Shown: positions 28,500 through 37,300 of the stretch, in pieces | How positions within the stretch are numbered: the stretch's first letter is position 1 | Layout of the letters: every line of letters starts with the position of its first letter | Assembly: GCF_022811685.1 (NCBI RefSeq) | Contig: NZ_CP094532.1 | Span: forward strand, 1,637,501 to 1,701,500 | Length of the DNA: 64,000 nucleotides | Reading direction: 5' to 3' | DNA from: Chryseobacterium suipulveris | GTDB lineage: Bacteria; Bacteroidota; Bacteroidia; Flavobacteriales; Weeksellaceae | The notes under the pieces: model-generated | What the model was told of the DNA's origin: nothing | What the model saw: the letters and a program-made list of their open reading frames with translations, nothing else | The model's database searches: none | Made by a program: the position numbers and the translations under genes

Positions 28500-29095
28500 T
28501 ATTTTAAATTATACTTTTTTAATTCTGTTTTGCCTTTTTCGGTGGTAATGGCGTTCATATAAAAATCCATTACTACCATTCTGAACTTTTCCATACTGAT
28601 TTCGGCCGTATCGATAAACATCGAATTATGATAGGACATCATGACCTGAAAGAAAACCGAGGCATATACTTTTGCATCAAAATCTTTGCGGTAAAATCCC
28701 TGTTCGCGGCCTCTTTGCACATTATGCTCTAATACCGCAACAAATTTGTCTGCAAAAGCCAGCATGTGACTATTGAAAATCGCCGGATAATATTTTATGA
28801 GTTGCTTTATGAGCAGCGAATTGTTGGATTCTACGGCTCTTTCGATATGTTCGTCGCGGCAGAACATTCTTTCGATAGCGTTCTCCACTTTTATATCGAG
28901 TTCGGCAATTTTTTCGATGATATTATCGAGGTTGTATTTCAGGACGTCTTCCAGAAGCGCTTCTTTATTGGCGTAGTTCTGATAGAGCGTTTTTTTGGAA
29001 ATACTGAATTCCCTTGCAATCTCGTCCATCGTAAGGGTTTTTGCACCGTTTTCGATGAAGAGTTCTGATACTTTATGTAAAAAATCTTTATCCAT
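28499..29095 (-). CDS. TetR/AcrR family repressor of the efflux operon
   Basis: 198-aa regulator with an N-terminal HTH (FIENGAKTLTMDEIAREFSISKKTLYQNYANKEALLEDV, residues 12-50) of TetR type and a divergent helical ligand domain. It is the first gene of the efflux operon and overlaps tolC by one base. An inverted repeat TTGGAAAC-15 nt-GTTTCCAA lies across the promoter spacer just upstream. This suggests that the protein represses its own operon and is released by a pump substrate. Confidence 0.92.
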   Translation of the reverse strand: MDKDFLHKVSELFIENGAKTLTMDEIAREFSISKKTLYQNYANKEALLEDVLKYNLDNIIEKIAELDIKVENAIERMFCRDEHIERAVESNNSLLIKQLIKYYPAIFNSHMLAFADKFVAVLEHNVQRGREQGFYRKDFDAKVYASVFFQVMMSYHNSMFIDTAEISMEKFRMVVMDFYMNAITTEKGKTELKKYNLK

Positions 29096-29113
29096 CTTAA
29101 AGTTTTATGGGTG

Positions 29114-29157
29114 CAAATATAAAACATTGGAAACTAATAAACCAAAAACGTTTCCAA
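29114..29157 (-). promoter_or_regulatory. Promoter and probable TetR operator of the efflux operon
   Basis: On the minus strand TTG (29143-29145), 21 nt, TATATTTG (29114-29121) form a good promoter, 18 nt before the tetR start. A perfect 8-bp inverted repeat, TTGGAAAC at 29127-29134 and GTTTCCAA at 29150-29157, overlaps the -33 element and spacer, where a repressor would block RNA polymerase. Confidence 0.65.
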
Positions 29158-29238
29158 GTTTATAGTTTTTTAATATATGTTTTGCATAGCACCTTATTCA
29201 TATTTCTAAATAATCGCGTAATCCAACCGGTTTAGAAA

Positions 29239-29273
29239 TAAAAAAACCTCCAAAGAATTTCTTCCTGGAGGTT
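29239..29273 (-). terminator. Terminator after the T9SS tail remnant
   Basis: 7-bp stem AACCTCC/GGAGGTT with a 15-nt loop, followed on the minus strand by T-rich sequence. It lies 17 nt after the stop at 29290. Confidence 0.75.
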
Positions 29274-29289
29274 AGCTAGATTAAAAAAA

Positions 29290-29553
29290 CTATTTCTTGA
29301 TGATCTTAAAAATCACACTTCCAATTTTAAGGATGTACATCCCTGCAGACATCGTGCTAAAATTCGTTTCGTTTTTTCCTTTACTGATTTTCATGGTTTT
29401 TATCAAATGTCCGCTTGCGCTGTAAATCTCGGCGTTTGTGATCCCGCTGCTTCGATATATAGTTAAGTCTGCAATATGATTTGGATAGATGGTCCAAATC
29501 AATACATGATGTCTTTCATCCCTATCTACAGTTTCAAGAGAAACCGCTCTTTT
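29290..29553 (-). pseudogene. Isolated T9SS C-terminal sorting domain (5'-truncated gene)
   Basis: The minus-strand frame is open from a TGA at 29554-29556 to the stop at 29290 and contains only a sorting domain: IYPNHIADLTIYRSSG, IYSASGHLIKTMKISKG and MSAGMYILKIG...FKIIKK. There is no ATG (the first possible start is a TTG at 29502) and no signal peptide. The 29560-29735 region adds nothing recognisable. The normal terminator is retained, so this is the 3' end of a gene whose body has been lost. Confidence 0.65.
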
Positions 29554-29752
29554 TCACGATTCTTTTTATTTTGAGTTTTCATGGTTATCATCGTTCGTTA
29601 AATAGTTTTTCTTTTTTCTCCACAAAGTTCTACTTCATTAGTATAAAGTTGTTATTCAATACACATTATTTTTTAATCAAAACGCATTAACCTACATTTT
29701 TAATTAAATTTGTAAAAAATAAATCCTGGAAAACGTTTTGGTCATTGAAGAA

Positions 29753-30706
29753 ATGCAGGATATCCCCTACTCTGAGATCATCAGAAAAAATTGTGAGGAC
29801 GAAATGCAGATCTTCAATTCTGATCTAATCGGCAAAGGAGAAACTGCGGTGATCCCGCTAAAGGAAGATATTACGATGATTTATTCTTCCGGTGTCCCCG
29901 CACAATCGTACCGGCTTCTGTACAGCCATTATTATTATGACAAGATCATGCTCTGCATCTGCCTTACTGGACAAGTACAACACGACAACGGCGAATGGCT
30001 GCACACGAAAATAGGAAATGGGCAATCGTTTATGTATGGTGTGGAACGGGACCGAACCTATGTGCAGATGGAAAAGGGCAAAAAATACGAGCAGGTGTCG
30101 CTTGTTTTCGGAAAGAAAAACTTCTACGAATGCCTCGACCGTTTCTTCGATGAGTTCTCTAAAGAGGAAAGACAAATCTGCATCGATGCCTTTTTCTCAA
30201 AAAATACCACTGGCAAGCTGTTCGACATCTCTAACGAAGTGCGTGTGATTTGCCGACAGATCCTGAATTGTCGCCTCACCAGGAATTACCGACGTGTTTT
30301 TCTGGAATGCAAACTTTTCGAAATCCTCGCCTACTATTTCCAGAGTATTACTCAAACTCCCACAAAACAACTGGTTTTTTCTGCCGACGATGTCGCAAAA
30401 TTGCAGCAGGCAAAAAGACTTCTTAACGAGCAAACACAAATCCTGAATTTCACTGTTGACCAGCTCTGCCGCGAAGTTGGGTTGAACCGTTTCAAATTGA
30501 ACTTAGGTTTTCAGTCGATCTTTAATACCTCAATCATCAAGTTTTACCGTAGCGCAGTTTTGGCAAAAGCCCATAATGAGCTTCTTTCCGAACAAGACAA
30601 AAGCATCGAGGAAACAGCACTTAACTATGGGTACGGAAGCGTACAGGCATTTTCCAACGCTTTTTTTAAGGAATATGGTTACCGTCCGAGTAAGTTGAAG
30701 GGGTAG
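29753..30706 (+). CDS. AraC family transcriptional regulator
   Basis: About 317 aa from ATG 29753 (MQDIPYSEII); an in-frame TTG at 29738 would add five residues. The N-terminal half is a beta-rich ligand domain without a clear motif. The C-terminal 100 residues hold two HTH motifs: LNFTVDQLCREVGLNRFKLNLGFQ and KSIEETALNYGYGSVQAFSNAFFKEYGYRPSKLKG (read in parts), the AraC/XylS signature. There is no obvious co-directed partner gene. Bases 29557-29735 contain no gene. Confidence 0.9.
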   Translation: MQDIPYSEIIRKNCEDEMQIFNSDLIGKGETAVIPLKEDITMIYSSGVPAQSYRLLYSHYYYDKIMLCICLTGQVQHDNGEWLHTKIGNGQSFMYGVERDRTYVQMEKGKKYEQVSLVFGKKNFYECLDRFFDEFSKEERQICIDAFFSKNTTGKLFDISNEVRVICRQILNCRLTRNYRRVFLECKLFEILAYYFQSITQTPTKQLVFSADDVAKLQQAKRLLNEQTQILNFTVDQLCREVGLNRFKLNLGFQSIFNTSIIKFYRSAVLAKAHNELLSEQDKSIEETALNYGYGSVQAFSNAFFKEYGYRPSKLKG

Positions 30707-30787
30707 GTTTTTCTTGCCATCTGACCAACAGGAATTTGTTTTCCTTACGGAGTTACCACAAGCGACAATCGTGCAGTAGTAGCGAAA

Positions 30788-30829
30788 CAAAAAGATCCGG
30801 CAAAATGAGTTCAATGCTTTTGCCGGATC
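30788..30829 (-). terminator. Terminator of the DUF6266-like gene
   Basis: Perfect 12-bp stem (GATCCGGCAAAA 30794-30805 with TTTTGCCGGATC 30818-30829), followed on the minus strand by TTTTTG. It lies 22 nt after the stop of 30852-31496. Confidence 0.9.
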
Positions 30830-30851
30830 AAGGGGGCTGTACACCGCCCTA

Positions 30852-31496
30852 CTAACTTACCACCACGCTGCCCGCATAGATGGAGTTGGATACCGCAGAA
30901 TCGTCGTCTGCAAGGAAGGCGAGCCAGACGTGCACGGTCTTTCCGGACCAGTCGGGAGTGAGCGGCGCTGTAAAGGTGCCCTCGAGCCGGGTTGCGACAT
31001 TCTCCATGAAGACCGATGTGTTTTCGCCCTCGGCAGCATAGAGGATCTGTGCGCGGTCGGTCTGCAAGACAGGGTTGCCACCGGAGTTGTCCATCCACTG
31101 CAGCGTGAACGAGTTTGCAGCAGCGGAAGTGAGCCCTGTGGCGATTGCCTGCGTTCGGCTACCCCTTGCGAAACTGATGTCGCCATAGACAGGGACGACC
31201 TGCATCAGTGTGTAGTCGAGTTCGAACGCGTTGAGCAGATTCGCCATCGCCATGTTGTAGGGCGACTTCATCCCGATCTTTCTTCCAAAGTACTTCGTGG
31301 CGAAGTGCTTGTAGGAGGTTAGAAAACTGTACGCCTCCCTCATCCTCTGCTGTACGAGCAGCTGTCGGGGGTTGGTTGTCTGCCCCTGCTTTCTGGGGCG
31401 GTGCCGGAGGATTTCTGTACCTCCCACGTTGGCTACAACTAAACGGCCGGTGCGGCCGTAGGAGCCGGATAGTAGTGAGTTAGATAATTTTCCCAT
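30852..31496 (-). CDS. DUF6266 family protein
   Basis: 214 aa, GC-rich compared with the flanks. It starts MGKLSNSLLSGSYGRTGRLV and continues with RHRPRKQGQTTNPRQLLVQQRMREA, a pattern I recognise from DUF6266 proteins of Bacteroidetes. A beta-rich C-terminal half (TLQWMDNSGGNP, TVHVWLAFLADDD, YAGSVVVS) follows. There is no signal peptide. The family's function is unknown. The gene has its own strong terminator and lies at the left border of the accessory region, in DNA of different base composition, so it may have been acquired. Confidence 0.75.
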   Translation of the reverse strand: MGKLSNSLLSGSYGRTGRLVVANVGGTEILRHRPRKQGQTTNPRQLLVQQRMREAYSFLTSYKHFATKYFGRKIGMKSPYNMAMANLLNAFELDYTLMQVVPVYGDISFARGSRTQAIATGLTSAAANSFTLQWMDNSGGNPVLQTDRAQILYAAEGENTSVFMENVATRLEGTFTAPLTPDWSGKTVHVWLAFLADDDSAVSNSIYAGSVVVS

Positions 31497-31599
31497 CTTT
31501 TTAAATTTTGGGAGTTAATACTGGGGTAAAGGTAGGGCGGCAAGTTGCGGGTTTCTTTCCTCTTTCCGCTTTTTTCCGAAACTTTCCATTACGTGTCAG

Positions 31600-31745
31600 T
31601 ATATTGTTGATTATCAATAGATTTCTATACTTTCTATTGTTTTTCTTTATCCTTTGCTTATCCCTTGCTTATGCTTTGTTTATCCTTTGTATATCCTTCC
31701 GCTATCTTTCCGCTATGGTTTGTATATCCCTTCGCTATTTTTTTC
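31600..31745. repeat. Degenerate short tandem repeats
   Basis: About ten imperfect units of an 11-12 nt sequence resembling TTATCCTTTGC or TATCCTTCCGC run head to tail (for example 31645-31735). They contain no gene. Their nature (slippage tract, promoter-proximal tract or repeat-family remnant) is unknown. Confidence 0.6.
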
Positions 31746-31796
31746 TATGGGAAATTGGGAGGGATTGAAATGGATTGGAATAGATTGGAATAGATT

Positions 31797-32031
31797 GAAT
31801 GCGCCTCGTGGCGCATTCGTACAGAGGTTTTACAGATTTTTTGGGATATTGTGGGGATAATGAGAATATTTTTTGGGGGGGTGTTCGCGGATGAAGATGT
31901 TGGTTGAATGCGCCTCATGGCGCATTCGTACAAGATTGGTGGAAATTTTTTGGGATTATGGGGATAAGGAGGATGTTTTGGGGGTTGGGAATTGGGTTGT
32001 GGATGGATTGAACGCGCCTCGTGGCGCATTC
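31797..32031. repeat. Three tandem palindromic (REP-like) repeats with about 105-bp spacing
   Basis: A palindrome of 9-bp arms around a 4-nt loop (GAATGCGCC-TCGT-GGCGCATTC) occurs at 31797-31818, 31906-31927 (loop TCAT) and 32010-32031 (one base change in the left arm). The 80-90 nt between palindromes are also related (GTACA near the start, TTTTTTGGGATTATGGGGATAA in the middle, a G-run later). The unit is therefore about 105 bp and present in two full copies plus a partial one. No gene is encoded here. Confidence 0.8.
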
Positions 32032-32114
32032 CCACAAATGGATGAAAATACCGTTAAAAGACGGTGGTTTCGTGTGGATAAAGTCCTTAATTTCGAATGT
32101 TCAAACTAACGACC

Positions 32115-32420
32115 ATGGAGACCATGATATCATTTAGCGTGACGCAGCTTGAACAATTGCGCAGGGAGCAGGAACTGCTTTTGCGGAGGATTAGCAGTGG
32201 GACCTTCCCCCTGGATGAGACAATGATTGTTGACGAAATAGAGGTTGCCAAATTCCTGAACGTAACCGACCGGACGATGCGTACCTACCGAAAGGAACGC
32301 TTTTTCCGCTATATCAAGATCAGGGGACGGATCCTCTATCTGAAGCCGCTTCTTTTTGAGGATTTGGTGCGGCTGAGTATGACAGCCGGAAGCCCCGCAG
32401 ACTCCAAAAGGCCGCATTAA
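32115..32420 (+). CDS. Helix-turn-helix domain protein (excisionase/MerR-like)
   Basis: 101 aa from ATG 32115 (an in-frame upstream start exists at 32097). An N-terminal coiled segment (SVTQLEQLRREQELLLRRIS) precedes a winged-helix HTH of the HTH_17 type (MIVDEIEVAKFLNVTDRTMRTYRKERFFRYIKIRGRILYLKP, read in parts). Such small proteins are common in Bacteroidetes accessory regions and mobile elements. It is not obviously in an operon: 190 nt separate it from the next gene. Its target is unknown. Confidence 0.75.
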   Translation: METMISFSVTQLEQLRREQELLLRRISSGTFPLDETMIVDEIEVAKFLNVTDRTMRTYRKERFFRYIKIRGRILYLKPLLFEDLVRLSMTAGSPADSKRPH

Positions 32421-32609
32421 AATGACCAAATACCGCGTATTGCATACAAAGTGTCTATCCATCGGTGTTTCAGCGATTTAACATAAAATTAATGTTAAAA
32501 TATTTGTGGGCATCAAAAAAAGTACTGTTATTTGCCACCATATTTATTAACATTTCTTTAAGATAAATTTCGCTTATCGAATCTTTAACATCCACTATAT
32601 AATTAATTT

Positions 32610-33824
32610 ATGAAGAGAATTTTACTATTATGCTCGCTCGCATTTTCCACGCTGTATTATTCGCAAATTCCAACAGGGACGAGGAATGATGCAGGACTGC
32701 AAGGCGACGCGGGGGCAACCAACGGCTTTTTTGAGACTAATAAGCCAGTGAACTACCCTGAAGGGGCTACAGACTGGTGGCACCTGCTCGACGTAAGGCA
32801 CAGCAACCCATCCAACAACCACGCGATGCAGTTGGCTGCTGCTTTTTGGGGGCAAAACCTCTATTTCAGAAATACGAACAACAGCTCATCCACCCCGTGG
32901 AACCGTGTACTGACAGAGGACAGCGAGGGAAAGGTTAGAATCGGTGGAAGCACCACGGTGGACAAGGTTGCCATCACCGGTTCGCACACAGAGTCCACCG
33001 TCCTGCTCCAGGCGAATAACGGTGGAAACCCCAATGCCTACCTCACCCTTTGGGCATCCGAACCGGGGGCGAGCTACACAGGGACGGGGATCGGGAACAA
33101 TGTAAGGAACTACTACAACGGATCCCCCTTTCAACGGATCGCCACCGACCGTAGGGGATCCTTCATGCGACTCCTGGACAACCACATCAGCTTGGGCATC
33201 GTGCCGCAGAGCGGGATCTATAAGGAGGCACTCAATCTGGGACCCGACGGTGCCGGTTTCTCGGGGAATATTCATTCCGTGGAGGGGCACCTGCTCTCCA
33301 GCAAGACCACCAACGAGGGCGGATCGCTTGTCCTGAGCAACAACAATAAGACAGGGCAGCAGTACCGGACATGGATTATGTACAATATGACCGGACCCTA
33401 TACCAACTCCCTGCAGTTTTGGAACTACTCGGCAGACGGAACGAAATCTGTACCACGTCTAAAGATATCCGATGAGGGGGATATGGCGCTTTACGGAAAG
33501 TTTGAGGCGAAGGAGGTGAAGGTTACGGCATCGCCTACCGCGGACTTCGTTTTCGCGGACGGCTACCCGCTTCCCAAGTTGGATGAGGTTGAGCAATTTA
33601 TCAAGAAAAACAGACACCTCCCCGAGGTGGCGTCCGCAAAGGAAATGGAGCGGGACGGCGTGAACGTGGGCGAGTTCCAGATCAAGCTGCTTCAGAAGAT
33701 CGAGGAGCTCACGCTCTACACCATCGAGCAGGGAAAGATGCTGAAGGAGCAGCAACGAAAGCTTGAGGAGCAGCAACGGAAGATCGAAGCTATGGAGAAA
33801 CTCGTTGACCAAAGTAAGGAGTGA
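32610..33824 (+). CDS. Exported Rhs-operon protein with pyocin-knob-like and coiled-coil C-terminal domains
   Basis: 404 aa. Signal peptide residues 1-19 (RILLLCSLAFSTLYYSQ). Residues about 45-95 (DWWHLLDVRHSNPSNNHAMQ ... YFRNTNNSSSTPWNRVL) resemble the pyocin-knob fold of phage tail fibres. The middle part is beta-rich. The C-terminus (KLDEVEQFIKKNRHLPEV, GVNVGEFQIKLLQKIEELT, then KEQQRKLEEQQRKIEAMEKL) is the linker and coiled coil common in Bacteroidetes tail-fibre-like proteins. It overlaps the next gene by 4 bp and leads into the Rhs gene, so it probably belongs to its delivery or surface attachment (inference). Confidence 0.7.
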   Translation: MKRILLLCSLAFSTLYYSQIPTGTRNDAGLQGDAGATNGFFETNKPVNYPEGATDWWHLLDVRHSNPSNNHAMQLAAAFWGQNLYFRNTNNSSSTPWNRVLTEDSEGKVRIGGSTTVDKVAITGSHTESTVLLQANNGGNPNAYLTLWASEPGASYTGTGIGNNVRNYYNGSPFQRIATDRRGSFMRLLDNHISLGIVPQSGIYKEALNLGPDGAGFSGNIHSVEGHLLSSKTTNEGGSLVLSNNNKTGQQYRTWIMYNMTGPYTNSLQFWNYSADGTKSVPRLKISDEGDMALYGKFEAKEVKVTASPTADFVFADGYPLPKLDEVEQFIKKNRHLPEVASAKEMERDGVNVGEFQIKLLQKIEELTLYTIEQGKMLKEQQRKLEEQQRKIEAMEKLVDQSKE

Positions 33825-34321
33825 TGGGAAAGAGACAATTATTATTGACGCTTGGTCTCTGCTGCGGACTACTCGGCGCGCAGATCAAGCCCACCGGCAT
33901 CCCGCAACCCACGGGGGGCAACGTCTTCAGATACGACGATGCGGGAAACCAGGTTTTCAGGGGGTACGTGTGTTCCAACTGCCCTATGGGAAATAAGGGT
34001 GGTGAAACCGAACCCTCCGCCCAACCAGAAGCCACCGCAAGCAGCAACCCCGACGAAGACCTTTGGAGCGAAATCCAGGTCTACCCCGTTCCGGTCAGGG
34101 ACATCCTCACCATCGCTTGGACCGACCTTGCCGACCAGCTGATTGACGAGGTGGGCATGTATGAACAGAACACGGTACACTGGAAGTTCCAGCAGAAAAA
34201 CCTCCCCAACCTTAACAGACAGGTACAGGTCGACATGACCCACTACTATATGGGCGTGTACGTGCTTACCTTCCAGCTGAAGGACGGCAGGACGATATCG
34301 CGGAACATTATCAAGCTTTAG
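33821..34321 (+). CDS. Small exported protein with a type IX secretion sorting tail
   Basis: 166 aa. Signal peptide (KRQLLLTLGLCCGLLGAQ). A short segment follows with YDDAGNQVFRGYVCSNCP, whose YDxxGN pattern resembles a single Rhs/YD repeat. A Pro/Glu-rich linker comes next. The C-terminus has IQVYPVPVRDILTIAW and YYMGVYVLTFQLKDGRTISRN, the pattern of a T9SS type A domain. ATG 33821 overlaps the TGA of the previous gene (ATGA), and 41 nt separate it from the Rhs gene: a three-gene operon. Its role in Rhs export is inferred from position. Confidence 0.75.
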   Translation: MMGKRQLLLTLGLCCGLLGAQIKPTGIPQPTGGNVFRYDDAGNQVFRGYVCSNCPMGNKGGETEPSAQPEATASSNPDEDLWSEIQVYPVPVRDILTIAWTDLADQLIDEVGMYEQNTVHWKFQQKNLPNLNRQVQVDMTHYYMGVYVLTFQLKDGRTISRNIIKL

Positions 34322-34362
34322 CCCGGGGGAAACCTACCCCCTAACTTTTCAACCCAAAATCC

Positions 34363-37300
34363 ATGAGGAAACTATACCTTCTTTTCTATACGTTGGCGTC
34401 ACTGCCCTATTTTTCACAGACCATCCTGAACCAGCAGGAGACGGCGAGCAGAACCGTTGAGGATCCCAACGCCGTGGTTCTTGCGCAGGGGTTCCGTGCC
34501 ACCTCCGCCACCAGCAACCCCTTTGTGGCGAAGATTGGCACTCCCGCAAATCCGGGCGACCAGCCGGTGGATTCGGGAGCGGGAAGCGGAAATCCTTCGG
34601 GACCGGCAGGAGACATCGCATTAAAATTTCATGATACCCAGGGGAATATCGAGGTGAACGGCGGCGGGCAGCTGCAGTTTACCCTACCCATTGCATTGCC
34701 GCCGGGCGTAAAAAGTGTAGCGCCGCAAATTAATTTGGTTTACACCAGTGGTTCGGGAAACGGAATTGCAGGATATGGATGGAATATTTCGGGGATCACT
34801 GCAATTTCGCGCATAGGCAAGAATATTGAAAAAGATGGCGCGATAAGGGGAATCCAGCTGGATTACAGTGACTATTATAGCTTCAACGGGCAGCGGCTGA
34901 TCCTGAAATCCGGCGAGTATGGTAAGGACGGCGCGGAGTATGTGACGGAGAAGTTTTCGAATGTAAAGATTAGGAGCGTGGGGGCTGTTTCCGGGCAGCA
35001 ATGGCAGGGGCCGGAATATTGGGAGGTGACCTTTGAGGACGGATCGCAGGCGTGGTATGGGGCGACTCCTAATGGAGGTTATGTTTCTGCGAGAACCCCT
35101 GTGGAATATAATATCGTGAAGTGGAGGGATGCGCAGGGGAATTATATTAGCTACAGCTATACACAGGCCAATAATGTGGCGGTAATTTCGAACATACAGT
35201 GGGGAGGAAATGAAACGCTTGGGAAGGGACATTTCAATGAAATTCAACTCGCTTATACTGGTAGAGATTTTAAAGAAGAAAATTATGTAAACGGTATATC
35301 ACTTATCCAGCAAAGGATACTTACAAGTATTACGGTGAATGCTAATGGTAGCCCATTTAAAAAATATGAAATTGATAATACTTTTAAAAATGGTACCAAT
35401 TATAATTTTGTAAAATCAATTACTGAATATAATTCAAATAATGAGGCTGCAAATCCTGTAACTTTTAGCTTTCCAAATAACACCCAACCAAACCCAGAGG
35501 TAATTACTATTCCTAATGCTGATGCTTTTGACGGGGTGAAATTTACAGGGGATTTTAATGGAGATTCTTATCTTGATTTTGTAATGTCAAACGGATTAGT
35601 AAAGTTAGGTGCTTTTGACGATAATTTCGTCAGTATTTCTACTGGCAAGCATTTTAATAGTGATGCAGTAGTCGTGAATACCTTATTAGATGAAGAAGGA
35701 CAAATATACAATGGAAATGGTATTGTTCAGTATGAATCAGGGAAAATAGTTGGATATATTTTTAGGAATAACAACTTTGTAAAAGTATTTGAAAAATTGG
35801 TTTACAATCAATCTGATTGCCAGTATCAAGGTGGTGGTGTTGGTTGTAGAATATATAGTACATTAAATGAAGGAGATATAGATGGTGATGGAATTTCTGA
35901 TATTTTTTTGACTTTAGAAAGGGAAGAGTGTAATTGGGTTTATATCCCAGGATGCGAAGAAAAAACTAATGAGATTGATAATAAATCAGTACCTCCTTGT
36001 TATGAATTGCGATGTGATACCTACCCTATTGGAAATTTTATAATAGATTTAAAAAATTCAAACAATTCTATATCAACATTTACAGTCGCATCTGGAGTGC
36101 CGAATGCTTATTATGCAACACAAAAATATATGGATATAGACGGAGACGGTAAAGTTGACATAATCAACATTTCTAACACGTCTTATGTGGTTTTAGAATA
36201 TACAAAAGTAGCAGCTAATCAATATCAAAAGAATGTAAAGTTTTCAGGTAACCTAAATGAAGTAAAAGATACTGCATTTCCTGTTTTATTTGGTGATTTT
36301 AATGGTGATGGAAAATTAGATTTCGTCATTCCTATTACAGAAAACAAATCGAGTGGTAAAGATGATTGGAGATTTTATATAGGAACGGGAATAGGTTTTA
36401 AAACCTATGTGAAGCAGGATTTTATGTGGTATCATAAACCTTATACTGATTGGAATAATGGTTATGCTTTAATTTTTAGAGTTCACCACTATTCAATTAG
36501 CGATCTTAATCATGATGGAAAATCTGATATTATTCATACCATGTCAAAAAGTAGTGCTGATATTTACACAGGTACAAGAAGATATTATTCATACGTAATT
36601 GAGGCAAGACAACAAAATGGCATTGATAATTTGGGCAATATTAGTTTTCTTTCACCTCCTTTGAAAACCTATCAGGGAATAGTGAACGACATTTATGATT
36701 TAACGCAATTTACACCTTTAACCGCACCAATAAAATCTGGTAATAACCAATATGATATGTATTTGTATTGGAAAAATACAGTGGTGAGGTATAAATCTGA
36801 AACTCCTGTAATAGAACTATCAAGAATAAACTCAATTCATCAATCGGGAAACAATACTTATGTTGAATATAAGGAATTACTAGCTGATTTCTATAAAAAT
36901 CCTGTAAAAATGAACTATCCTTACTTTTCTTTTGAAAGGATAGATCAATCTTTTGCAGTTTCCCAGTTAAGACAACTTCTTCCTGCCGGAACCCGCAAAC
37001 AAGATTTTCGTTACCGAAGCATGATCACCCATCTCCAAGGAAAAGGCATGATCGGTTTCCGCCAAACTGCACGATCTTCCTGGTATACCGATGATCTGGC
37101 CAATACCAAGATATGGAGCGGTGTGGAGATCGACCCCTTGAATGACGGGGTTCCCATCAAAGAATGGAGCATCAAAAACTATACAGAATCTTCAATTTTT
37201 CCGTTGGATATCTCTGAAAACAATTCCCAATTATTGTCCTTTAAATCTACGCAATATCGCTTTGACAAGTTGCTTAATGGAAATGTTGTAGACATCAACA

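Noticed and set aside
31600..32031. CRISPR-like array
   Set aside because: The repeats are imperfect, the intervening parts are themselves related and not unique, and there are no cas genes.
31745..32109. Short ORFs on both strands across the palindromic repeats
   Set aside because: Their sequence consists of translated repeats (for example MRHEA..IH motifs recurring), with no start signals.
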